Made by a program: the position numbers and the translations under genes. DNA of 64,000 nucleotides from Amycolatopsis sp. CA-230715 (lineage in GTDB: Bacteria; Actinomycetota; Actinomycetes; Mycobacteriales; Pseudonocardiaceae): the NCBI RefSeq assembly GCF_018736145.1, contig NZ_CP059997.1, forward strand, positions 1 to 64,000. The letters run 5' to 3'. Shown in pieces: positions 8,857 through 16,026 of this stretch (the first letter of the stretch is position 1; each line of letters starts with the position of its first letter). The notes under the pieces were generated by a model, which was given only the letters and a program-made list of their open reading frames with translations, was not told where the DNA came from and searched no databases.

Positions 8857-9711
8857 TCAGGCGGCGATGGTGGCCGCGAACTGTTCGGCGGCGCTGCGCG
8901 GTTCGCGGCCGAGAAGCTCGGCCAGCATTGGATCGGTTTCCGCGAAGTAGCCCGTGCGAGCGGCTTGGAACAGGCTGAGCGTGAACCGGGCCGCGGGCTC
9001 CGGGACACCGGTCTCGACCCGGTCCGCGACCCACTCCTCGTCGTCCACGACGACGCGCTCGACGGTGCGGCCGGTCAGCTCCGAGGCGAACCGGGCGAAA
9101 TCGTCCAAGGTGACGGCGTCGCGCGGGGTGAGCGTCACGGGGCCGTCGAAGGTGCGGTCTCCGGCGAGAATGACGGCGGCGGCTTCGGCCGCGTCGGCGC
9201 GATCGATCCACGGGATCGGACCGTCCGCCGGTTCGGCGATCACTCCGGTCTGCCGCCACGGGCCGAGCAACTGGTCGAGACTGCCGAACAGACCGTTGCG
9301 CAGCGAAGTCCAGGCGACGCCCGAATCGGCGAGGACCGCTTCGGTGGCGGCGTGGATGGCCAGCGGCGGATACGGGCTGTCCATGGCGGTGCCGAGCGCG
9401 CTGGTGTAAAGGATCCGCTGGGCACCGGCGGCGACGGCGGCTTCGATCGCGGTGCGGTGCAGGCCGGCCACATCGGCCGCCGGGTCGTTGCCGGACACCA
9501 GGAGCACCTGCTCGGCACCCTCGAACGACTCGCGCAGGGCGGCCGGATCCTCGTAGGAACCGCGGCGCACGCGCACACCGCGGTCGGCGAAGTGCCGCGC
9601 CTTGGCGACATCGCGCACGCTGACCCCGAGTTGCTCGGCCGGGACTCGCTCGAGCAGGTGCTCGACGGTCGCGCCGTTGAGCGCGCCGGTGGCACCGGTG
9701 ACCACGATCAT
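8857..9711 (-). CDS. NmrA-family NAD(P)-binding protein (quinone oxidoreductase 2-like)
   Basis: A 284-residue atypical SDR. It opens with the dinucleotide fold (VVTGATGALNG), then VLLVSGNDP, GAQRILYTSALG and WTSLRNGLF, the pattern of NmrA/QorB-like proteins that bind NADP(H), act on quinones or serve as redox sensors. There is no classical YxxxK triad in the usual form. It starts at ATG 9711 and is transcribed away from a TetR gene; the 140-bp gap contains a 17-bp palindrome. Inference: it is controlled by that TetR, probably induced by an electrophile or quinone. Confidence 0.85.
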   Translation of the reverse strand: MIVVTGATGALNGATVEHLLERVPAEQLGVSVRDVAKARHFADRGVRVRRGSYEDPAALRESFEGAEQVLLVSGNDPAADVAGLHRTAIEAAVAAGAQRILYTSALGTAMDSPYPPLAIHAATEAVLADSGVAWTSLRNGLFGSLDQLLGPWRQTGVIAEPADGPIPWIDRADAAEAAAVILAGDRTFDGPVTLTPRDAVTLDDFARFASELTGRTVERVVVDDEEWVADRVETGVPEPAARFTLSLFQAARTGYFAETDPMLAELLGREPRSAAEQFAATIAA

Positions 9712-9761
9712 GCTGGTGTCCTTTCCTGGTTTCGCGCCTCAGCCGAGTGGACGGCAATAAG

Positions 9762-9778
9762 TTGACCACCTTGGTCAA
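9762..9778. promoter_or_regulatory. TetR operator candidate between NmrA and TetR genes
   Basis: TTGACCA-CCT-TGGTCAA is a perfect 7-bp inverted repeat. A second, weaker pair (TGAC...GTCA, 9808-9822) lies closer to the TetR start. Location between divergent genes, one a TetR regulator, makes it the likely binding site for autoregulation. Confidence 0.65.
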
Positions 9779-9814
9779 GTTCGCGCTGATGCCGACTGTA
9801 GGTAAACTGACCCG

Positions 9815-9844
9815 ATGAGTCAACTTGCCTGCGAAGGGCGGTGA
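9815..9844 (+). other. Leaderless 9-codon upstream ORF ahead of the TetR TTG start
   Basis: ATG 9815 lies six bases after a -10-like TAAACT (9803-9808) and encodes MSQLACEGR then TGA. The TetR TTG start follows six bases later in the same frame. It may be a short translated leader, or the original start followed by a nonsense mutation. Confidence 0.35.
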
Positions 9845-9850
9845 ACGATC

Positions 9851-10438
9851 TTGACCGAGGCGAAGTCGCCGGGTCGCCGGCTCCGAGCCGACGCCGCGCG
9901 CAACACCGAGCAGATCCGCCGCGCGGCGATCGGCCTCTTCCGGAACCGGGGTCTCGCGGTACCGCTGGAAGAGGTCGCCGAGGCGGCGAAAGTCAGCAAA
10001 GCCACCATCTTCAACCGGTTCGGCGGCCGGATCGGGCTGATCGAGGCCGTCATCGAAGAGATCGTCGCGGCCGAACTGCTCCGCATCATCGACCGCACCA
10101 GGTCCATCGAGGACGCCGGGGAGCAGATGGCGTACTACCTCACCGCGATCCGCGATCTCCAGTACCGCAGGCCCGCCACCAATGACGTGCTGCTTCAGCA
10201 GTTCCCCCACTCGTCGCAGCTGATGGACCTCTGCCACACCGCGAGCGAGGCCAACGACGAACTCGTCGCGGCGGGCCGTGCCGCCGGCGCGCTGCGGCCC
10301 GAGTTCACCGCGGACGACCTCTACGCGCTCGTCATCGACAACGCGCTCGCTCTCAAGCACGGAGCCCACCCGAAGCGCGAGGACTACGACCGCCGCACCA
10401 CCTACCTGCTCGACGGGATCCGCGCACGGCAGGCGTGA
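9851..10438 (+). CDS. TetR/AcrR-family transcriptional regulator
   Basis: A 195-residue one-domain repressor. The N-terminal helix-turn-helix spans about residues 20-65 (RRAAIGLFRNRGLAVPLEEVAEAAKVSKATIFNRFGGR), followed by an all-helical ligand domain. The frame allows only TTG 9851 as a start that keeps the whole HTH; AAGGG lies about 12 bases upstream. It is divergent from the NmrA gene, with a palindrome between them, the usual arrangement for a locally acting, ligand-released repressor. The helical C-terminal half gives no clue to the ligand. Confidence 0.88.
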   Translation: MTEAKSPGRRLRADAARNTEQIRRAAIGLFRNRGLAVPLEEVAEAAKVSKATIFNRFGGRIGLIEAVIEEIVAAELLRIIDRTRSIEDAGEQMAYYLTAIRDLQYRRPATNDVLLQQFPHSSQLMDLCHTASEANDELVAAGRAAGALRPEFTADDLYALVIDNALALKHGAHPKREDYDRRTTYLLDGIRARQA

Positions 10439-10439
10439 A

Positions 10440-10472
10440 GCGGCCGCGACCGGCCGGACCGGTCGCGGCCGC
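10440..10472. terminator. Bidirectional terminator-like hairpin
   Basis: A 14-bp perfect GC stem (GCGGCCGCGACCGG and its complement) with a 5-base loop lies in the 40-bp gap between convergent genes. There is no U-tract, as is usual in high-GC actinobacteria. Confidence 0.75.
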
Positions 10473-10478
10473 CGCGGC

Positions 10479-11801
10479 TCAGGAAGCCGGTACCGGCTTC
10501 TCCGGCGCCAGCGAGTTGCCGGCTGGGATCCGGCCGCAGTCGGACGGCGCCGACTTGCCCGCGAACCGGTCGCCGAGCCAGCCGAGCGCGGTGGGCACCC
10601 ACGGCACGGTCGCGCCGACATGGCTGAGCAGGTCGTACTGGGTGTACTTGATGGACTTGTTGCCGTCGGCGCAGTACTGCCGCGCCAGCGCCCGCACGTC
10701 ACCCGCGACCATCACACCGTCGCCGGTCCCCACGCCGGGCGGGTTGGCGAAGGTGCCTTCCAGGACACCGCCGTTGCCCTGGCCGATGAATCCGGGTGCG
10801 GTCGGCGTGGCCGCCTGACCGATGTTGATCCTGTTGACCGCGTCGACGAACTCCGGCACCGAGTTCGGGTCGGCGTACTCGGGCTTCACGACCTGCTTCC
10901 AGGTCAGTCCGGGGTACTGGCCGAGCACGTTGACGATCGACGCGTTCTTCAGCTTCTCGACCAGTTGGCGGCCGTAGTCGTTGAGGTACTTCGTGAAATC
11001 GATGCCGTAGGAGCGGGCGACGCCGATCACCGCCATCGGCATGATGCCCGCCCAGCCCAGGCTTCCCCCGACGTACTTGAGGTTGTGCGCGGGGGCGACC
11101 AGGACGCCGCCCTCGGCGAAGCCCACCAGGTTCCGGTTGACCTCGGGCGCGTAGTCCGGGGCGAGCGCCGCGGCCCAGCCGGTCGCGATGGCGCCGCCGG
11201 AATAGCCGAGCAGGCCGAACTTCGTGTCCGCGCCGAGCCCGGTGTCGGTGGACGCCGTCGCGGCGCGGATCGAGTCGAGGGTGTTGGTGCCGTACTCGGG
11301 CCCCGCCGCGAAGTTCGCCGCCTGCCCCTCGGTGTCGGGCAGCAGCACGCTGTACCCCTGCGCGAGGAGCGGAACGAGGAACAGCGATTCCGCGTTGGCG
11401 ATGGCGCCGCCGAGGCTGAGGTTGCCCGCGATCGCCCGCGACGGCCCGTGTTCGGGGTCCAGCGAGTCGTAGAACGATTGGTACGACACAGCTTTGCGGC
11501 TGTCGCCGGTGAGGCTGCGCACCACCGAAGTGACGTTCGCGGACGGACGGCCCTGCGCGTCGGTCGTGCGGTACAGCAACTGGATCGCGCGCAGCGGCGT
11601 GGGGATCCCGGCCACGTGGTACGGCAGCGACCGGGTCTTCAGCACCGTCCCCGGCGCGAACGACGACAACGGCTCGTCGCCGGTGTAGCTGTAGAACGGA
11701 TCGGCCGAGCGCGCGGGCACTGCCGCGGCCGCGGGCGCACCGGCGAGGACGAGAGCGGCGGCGGCCGCGGCCGCCAGTGCGCGGATGGCGTTGGTGAACA
11801 T
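10479..11801 (-). CDS. Secreted lipase, LIP (secretory lipase) family
   Basis: About 440 residues. The frame runs further upstream, but ATG 11801 gives a clean Sec signal (MFTNAIRALAAAAAAALVLAG, cut after an Ala-rich region) and has GGGGAG at good spacing. The mature protein begins RSADPFYSYTGDEPL and contains the nucleophile elbow G-Y-S-G-G (LGLLGYSGGAIAT), typical of the fungal/actinobacterial secretory lipase family; a catalytic Asp and His (HVG near the C-terminus) are plausible. It would hydrolyse triglycerides or esters outside the cell. Convergent with the TetR gene across a strong hairpin. Confidence 0.85.
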   Translation of the reverse strand: MFTNAIRALAAAAAAALVLAGAPAAAAVPARSADPFYSYTGDEPLSSFAPGTVLKTRSLPYHVAGIPTPLRAIQLLYRTTDAQGRPSANVTSVVRSLTGDSRKAVSYQSFYDSLDPEHGPSRAIAGNLSLGGAIANAESLFLVPLLAQGYSVLLPDTEGQAANFAAGPEYGTNTLDSIRAATASTDTGLGADTKFGLLGYSGGAIATGWAAALAPDYAPEVNRNLVGFAEGGVLVAPAHNLKYVGGSLGWAGIMPMAVIGVARSYGIDFTKYLNDYGRQLVEKLKNASIVNVLGQYPGLTWKQVVKPEYADPNSVPEFVDAVNRINIGQAATPTAPGFIGQGNGGVLEGTFANPPGVGTGDGVMVAGDVRALARQYCADGNKSIKYTQYDLLSHVGATVPWVPTALGWLGDRFAGKSAPSDCGRIPAGNSLAPEKPVPAS

Positions 11802-11930
11802 CGGGCTCCCCAATGAGCTCGTGAGGCGGTTCGCGGCGCTGACCCGAAGGCAAGTTACCAGCTGGTAACTCCTGTGTACAGGTTCGTACACAAACGAGTG
11901 GCCGTACCAGGGGAACGAGTGAGTGCCCAC

Positions 11931-12284
11931 TCAGGATGCGGTGTCCTGGTGATCTTTTTTCCACTTGAGCTTGATCTCGAACTGCCCCTCCAGCCCAGTC
12001 TTCGCGATCACCGCGCCCGCCTCCGCGCTGAGCTTCACGCCGAACTTGATCTCGACCTCGTCGGGAGTCCTGGCCATCGACTGGAACTGGCCGAGCGCGG
12101 ACGCCGCCGCGTCTCGCACGGCCGAGAACGCCTTCTCGAACAAAATCCTGGCTTCTTCGACGAGATCCTCGCGGCGGGACACCCGAGACGTCCCGACCGG
12201 CGCTTCGACCTCGACGACGACCGAACCCCCGCCGTCGAGCGGAAACCTCGCCAACCCGTCCACCACCGGCTCCTCACTGTCCAC
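11931..12284 (-). CDS. Trypsin-co-occurring domain 1 (trypco1)/CU044_2847-type small protein
   Basis: A 117-residue protein starting at GTG 12284. The pattern of a beta-rich N-terminus (LDGGGSVVVEVEAP), a helix (FEKAFSAVRDAAASALGQFQ) and C-terminal PDEVEIKFGVKLSAEAGAVIAKTGLEGQFEIKLKW matches the small domain described as co-occurring with trypsin-like proteases in conflict-system predictions. No protease or effector-associated gene is adjacent, apart from an overlapping 79-codon frame just upstream that may be a remnant. Function in this setting is unknown; in the family it is thought to act as an accessory/adaptor of protease-centred systems. Confidence 0.7.
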   Translation of the reverse strand: MDSEEPVVDGLARFPLDGGGSVVVEVEAPVGTSRVSRREDLVEEARILFEKAFSAVRDAAASALGQFQSMARTPDEVEIKFGVKLSAEAGAVIAKTGLEGQFEIKLKWKKDHQDTAS

Positions 12285-12513
12285 AAGGGACGTTCAGCCA
12301 TTCGTTGCCCGGCACGCTCTTCCGCACGGTTTCGAGCTGCCCCAGCACGGTGTCCAACCGCGACGGATCGGCGAGGTACTCCACCACCGTCCGGCGAGAA
12401 TGCTCACCGGCCCAGCGACGAAAGGAATTCGTGACGGAATCGCCGACGCGGTGCGCCGTCAGGTCGCGCGGCCGCGCAGCACGGCCACCCCTTCGCCGTC
12501 GAGTTCGTCGCAA
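12274..12513 (-). CDS. Small unrecognised ORF or gene remnant (79 codons)
   Basis: An open frame of 79 codons from TTG 12513. It overlaps the start of the trypco1-like gene by 11 bp and the 3' end of the MDMPI gene by 55 bp. The part free of overlap (RRWAGEHSRRTVVEYLADPSR...) looks like real helical protein and fills the gap between the two genes. The first 25 residues are an Arg-rich antisense artefact of the neighbour, so a true start would be internal, and none with a good ribosome site is visible. It may be the tail of a truncated partner of the trypco1-like gene. Confidence 0.3.
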   Translation of the reverse strand: MRRTRRRRGGRAARPRDLTAHRVGDSVTNSFRRWAGEHSRRTVVEYLADPSRLDTVLGQLETVRKSVPGNEWLNVPCGQ

Positions 12514-13097
12514 TAGGTTCCGCGCCCGGTCATCGCCATCGTCAGCGTGAGCGTGGACCCGGACACGAGCGCACCGGCCCCGGTGGCGAACGGACCGTCG
12601 GTCGCCACCAGCCGGAGGCCGCCGATCCGCCCCTTGGCGAGCACGACCTGATCGGAGCGCGAGTAGTGCTCGGCGACCGCCGTGACCGTGGCGATCGGGT
12701 GCTCGCGGCGGATACCCAGCGGGCGGCGGATGTCCTCGCCGTGCACGATCGATTCGCCGAGCATCGCGATGACCGGGAGCGGTGGCTTCGTCGTGCTCGT
12801 GACGACGCGGCGGAACCGTTCCAGCGTCTCGGCCCCGGTGTCGCCGAGGTGCTCAGCCAGCCGCATGGCCACCTGCCGGTCGAAGTCGAACCGGCAGCGG
12901 AGCACCCCCGCCAGCCACCGCACCGGCGTGAGACTCGCCGCCGCGGTGAGGTGGGCGAGCACTTCGCGCACGGACAATCCGGCGCACAGGGACGGCGTCT
13001 CCCACTGCTCGCCGGTCAGCTCCGCGAGATCGGCGGCCAGTGCGGCGCGTTCGGCGTGGATCAGCGGCCAGGTGGCGCGCGCGTTCAGTTCGGACAT
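12459..13097 (-). CDS. Maleylpyruvate isomerase-family (MDMPI/DinB-like) mycothiol-type enzyme
   Basis: A 212-residue protein. ATG 13097 (GGGGAA four bases upstream) is preferred over the longer frame from 13127. The N-terminal four-helix MDMPI domain is visible: ERAALAADLAELTGEQWETPSLCAGLSVREVLAHL includes the W-x-x-P-S-L-C block, and AHL and the later GESIVHGEDIRRPLG carry histidines expected to bind the metal. The C-terminal part has the SCP2-like beta region (LVATDGPFATGAG). Family members use mycothiol or bind metal with unknown substrates, consistent with an actinobacterium. Single gene, oriented away from the secreted hydrolase at 13205. Confidence 0.85.
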   Translation of the reverse strand: MSELNARATWPLIHAERAALAADLAELTGEQWETPSLCAGLSVREVLAHLTAAASLTPVRWLAGVLRCRFDFDRQVAMRLAEHLGDTGAETLERFRRVVTSTTKPPLPVIAMLGESIVHGEDIRRPLGIRREHPIATVTAVAEHYSRSDQVVLAKGRIGGLRLVATDGPFATGAGALVSGSTLTLTMAMTGRGTYCDELDGEGVAVLRGRAT

Positions 13098-13204
13098 GAT
13101 TCCCCAGTTTCGCGTGTGGTGTGTCATTCACGTTTCATCGGCTGCTGTTAGCTTCACGCGGCGGCTGGAGGGTGCCATGCCCTCCCGCGACCACAGGAGC
13201 GTCG

Positions 13205-14335
13205 ATGAAGTTCTCAGGCAGGACCGTACTCGCCACGACCGCGGCCGTCGCCGCCGTGGCCGCGGCCCCGGCCGTGGCGGCGAGCACTCCGGCCGGTCAG
13301 ACGCCGGTCCAGATCCTCCAGGCCGGGGCCGATCTCGGGACCAGGGAAGGGTTTCCCGGCGTGATCGGCCTCGTCCGCAACGGCGACGACACCCAGTACG
13401 CCAAGGCGGGGCTGGGCGACACGGGCAAGGCGGTGCCCGCCGACCCGAAGGCCCAGGTGCGGATCGGCAGCAACACCAAGGCGTTCACCGCCGTCGTGCT
13501 CCTGCAGCTGGAGGGCGAGGGCAAGCTGTCCCTCGACGACCCGGTCGCCAAGTGGCTGCCCGGCGCGATCCACGGCAACGGCTACGACGGCACCAAGATC
13601 ACCGTCCGCGAGCTGCTCCACCAGACCTCGGGCCTGTTCGACTACCTCTCCGACCCCGGCATCCAGAACTCCTGGCTCACCGACGCGAACAAGGCGTGGG
13701 CGCCGCAGGCACTCGTGGACGCGGGCCTCGCGCACCCGCCGACCGGTAAGCCCGGCGAGAAATGGGCTTACTCCAACACGAACTTCGTGCTCGCCGGAAT
13801 GGTCATCCAGGCGGTCACCGGCAACGCGCCCGGCGCCGAGATCACCACCCGCGTCATCGAGCGGCTCGGCCTGCACGGCACCACCTTCCCGGCCGATCCC
13901 CAGCTGCACGGCACCTTCCTGCGCGGCTACTTCATCCCGGTGCTCGGCCCGCTGAAGGACGTCACCGCATCCAACGTGCAGATCGTCGGCGCCGCGGGCG
14001 CGATCGTGTCCACAATGGACGACCTCGCGACCTTCGAGCGGGCGCTGGTGACCGGGCAGCTGCTGCAGCCGCGGCAACAGCAGGAGCTGAAGACCACCGT
14101 GCCCACCGGCAAGCCCGACGTGGGCTACGGGCTCGGGATCGGCACCATGAAGCTGCCGTGCGGCAAGCAGGCCTGGACGCACAGCGGCGGCGTGCTCGGC
14201 TACAACACCACGTGGCTGACCAGTGACGACGGGAAGCAGCAGACCGTCATCGCGGGCAACGAGTACAACCTGAAGCCGGGCAAGGGTTCCGAGGACATCT
14301 CCACCGCGCTGGTGAACGCGCAGTGCGCCATCTGA
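13205..14335 (+). CDS. Secreted serine hydrolase, beta-lactamase class C/DD-peptidase family
   Basis: A 376-residue exported protein. ATG 13205 follows AGGAG and gives a Sec signal peptide ending around PAVAAS. The active-site motif S-N-T-K is at residues 89-92 (RIGSNTKAF), Y-S-N is near residue 190 (WAYSNTNF) and the third motif is H-S-G (TWTHSGGVLG) in place of K-T-G, as in many D-aminopeptidase/esterase-type members. It could be a D-alanyl-D-alanine carboxypeptidase, an esterase or a weak beta-lactamase; sequence alone does not separate these. It ends in a very strong terminator shared with the sulfatase. Confidence 0.9.
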   Translation: MKFSGRTVLATTAAVAAVAAAPAVAASTPAGQTPVQILQAGADLGTREGFPGVIGLVRNGDDTQYAKAGLGDTGKAVPADPKAQVRIGSNTKAFTAVVLLQLEGEGKLSLDDPVAKWLPGAIHGNGYDGTKITVRELLHQTSGLFDYLSDPGIQNSWLTDANKAWAPQALVDAGLAHPPTGKPGEKWAYSNTNFVLAGMVIQAVTGNAPGAEITTRVIERLGLHGTTFPADPQLHGTFLRGYFIPVLGPLKDVTASNVQIVGAAGAIVSTMDDLATFERALVTGQLLQPRQQQELKTTVPTGKPDVGYGLGIGTMKLPCGKQAWTHSGGVLGYNTTWLTSDDGKQQTVIAGNEYNLKPGKGSEDISTALVNAQCAI

Positions 14336-14340
14336 GGCAT

Positions 14341-14390
14341 TTGAACGCGCAGCGCCCCCGGCAGAGCTGCCGGGGGCGCTGCGCGTTCAA
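14341..14390. terminator. 24-bp perfect stem terminator between convergent genes
   Basis: TTGAACGCGCAGCGCCCCCG starts a 24-base arm that is exactly complementary to 14367-14390, separated by only two bases (AG). It sits between the serine hydrolase and the convergent sulfatase and would stop transcription from both sides. Confidence 0.9.
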
Positions 14391-14406
14391 CCGGACCCTA
14401 CGGGGT

Positions 14407-15936
14407 TCACGGCGCGGCGTGCGAGGCCGCCCAGCACGCGTCCCGGCCGTGGCACTCGGTCATGGCGCGCAGGGCGTCGTGCAGTTTCGCGAGGGTTTCG
14501 GCCGGTAGCCTGCCGACGCGGTTGTCCAACTGGTCCGGATCGGTACGGCGGTCGTAGTACTCCTTGCCGCCGTCGACGTATTCGACATAGGTGTAGGCGG
14601 CGGTCCGCAGTGCGTTGTAGGTGGGCGGGTTGCCGTTCTTCTTGCCCTGCCGGTCCGGGTCGTCGGGCGCGGTGTTCGGTCCGTGGTGCTCGACCAGCGC
14701 CGCGGTCCGCCAGTCGGGGGCGGGTTGTCCTCGCAGCAGCGGGGCGAGGCTGCGTCCGTCCACATCGGACGGCGTGCCCGCGGCGGCCAGCTCGGCGAAG
14801 GTGGGCCGCAGGTCGATGTTCTCCGCCGGTTCGGCCACCGTCCGGCCAGCGGGGATCCCGGGTCCCGCGGCGATCAGCGGCACGCGGACGTCGGTGTCGA
14901 ACGCGGTTTGCTTACCGGGGCCGAGGCGGTACTCCCCCATGTGGTAGCCGTTGTCCGAAGTGAACACGAGGTAGGTGTGGTCGGCCACCCCGGCCTTGGT
15001 CAGCGTGTCCTGCAGCGCGCCGATCATCCGGTCGACGGACTGCACGGCCTGCGCTCGCTTGCGGAAGCTTTCGTCGATGCGCTGCTGCTCGTTTTCGGAC
15101 AGTGGCGGCTGGGCAGCCAGCCACGGCGGCGCGTTCGCGGGAACCTTGTCGTACGCCGGGGTTCGCGGCGCCTTCAGCCCGGGGAAAAGGTCGGTGTCCT
15201 GCGGGGCAGGCGTGTACGGACTGTGCGGGGTGAAGCTCGCGAGTTCGAGGAAGAACGGGGCGCGGGCCTGCGCCGAGGAATTGATGAACCCGGTCGCCTT
15301 CCCGGTGAGCACGCTGTTCAGGTAATCCTGGGGCTTCGAGCCGTAGTGCACGACCTTGTGGTTTTCGTTGAGGTCGTAGTCGTACTGGGGGTAGCCGTTG
15401 CCCGCGACATCCCATTCGTTCCAGCCGGGTGGGACGTAGTTCTCCTGCCCGTCCAGCTTCATTCCCGGCTGGTAGCCGTTGAGGTACTTCCCCATCATCG
15501 CCGTGCGATATCCGGCCTGCTGCAGCGAAGTGGCGACGGTGTCCTTCTCGCCACCCTTGTCGTGGAACGCGGTGAACCCGCCGTCGGAACCGCTGTTGGT
15601 GAACACGCCGGTGTCGTGCGGGAACTTCCCGGACAGGATCGAGGACCGCGACGGGCAGCACAGCGAGTCGGTCACGGTGTAGTTGCCGAACGACGCACCG
15701 GCCTTGGCCAGTGCCTGGACGTGCGGCAGGTACGGCAGCAGATTGGTCGCCAGGTCGTCGGTGAGGACGTACACGATGTTGGGCCGGTCGCCGGGGTTTC
15801 CGACGGGTCCCGCGGCGGGCGGCGCCGCGGGGCCCGGCGCACCGCAGGCGGCCGCCAGGAGAGCGGCGGCGACGGCCAGCACCGGGAGCCCGCGGACGCG
15901 CCGGGTACGTGGTGATGACATTCCGTTGAAGGGCAT
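14407..15936 (-). CDS. Sulfatase, lipoprotein, FGly type
   Basis: About 509 residues. The N-terminus carries a lipoprotein signal with lipobox LLAAACG, so the enzyme would be tethered outside. The sulfatase core follows: NIVYVLTDDL holds the metal-binding Asp pair, LCCPSRSS contains the C-x-P-S-R motif whose Cys is oxidised to formylglycine, and later TSDNGYHMGEYRLGPGKQ carries the remaining metal and substrate residues. It belongs to the arylsulfatase/N-sulfoglucosamine sulfohydrolase group and would cleave sulfate esters of sugars or aryl compounds. ATG 15921 is an alternative start. No formylglycine-generating enzyme gene is in the window, so maturation must be provided elsewhere. Confidence 0.9.
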   Translation of the reverse strand: MPFNGMSSPRTRRVRGLPVLAVAAALLAAACGAPGPAAPPAAGPVGNPGDRPNIVYVLTDDLATNLLPYLPHVQALAKAGASFGNYTVTDSLCCPSRSSILSGKFPHDTGVFTNSGSDGGFTAFHDKGGEKDTVATSLQQAGYRTAMMGKYLNGYQPGMKLDGQENYVPPGWNEWDVAGNGYPQYDYDLNENHKVVHYGSKPQDYLNSVLTGKATGFINSSAQARAPFFLELASFTPHSPYTPAPQDTDLFPGLKAPRTPAYDKVPANAPPWLAAQPPLSENEQQRIDESFRKRAQAVQSVDRMIGALQDTLTKAGVADHTYLVFTSDNGYHMGEYRLGPGKQTAFDTDVRVPLIAAGPGIPAGRTVAEPAENIDLRPTFAELAAAGTPSDVDGRSLAPLLRGQPAPDWRTAALVEHHGPNTAPDDPDRQGKKNGNPPTYNALRTAAYTYVEYVDGGKEYYDRRTDPDQLDNRVGRLPAETLAKLHDALRAMTECHGRDACWAASHAAP

Positions 15937-16026
15937 GCCTTCGAGCGTAGGGGCATTTCCGGCGATATCCGCTGAAGGTTTCCTGAAGATCGCATTTCAC
16001 GCACCCGCCACCGAAAAATGCTCATT

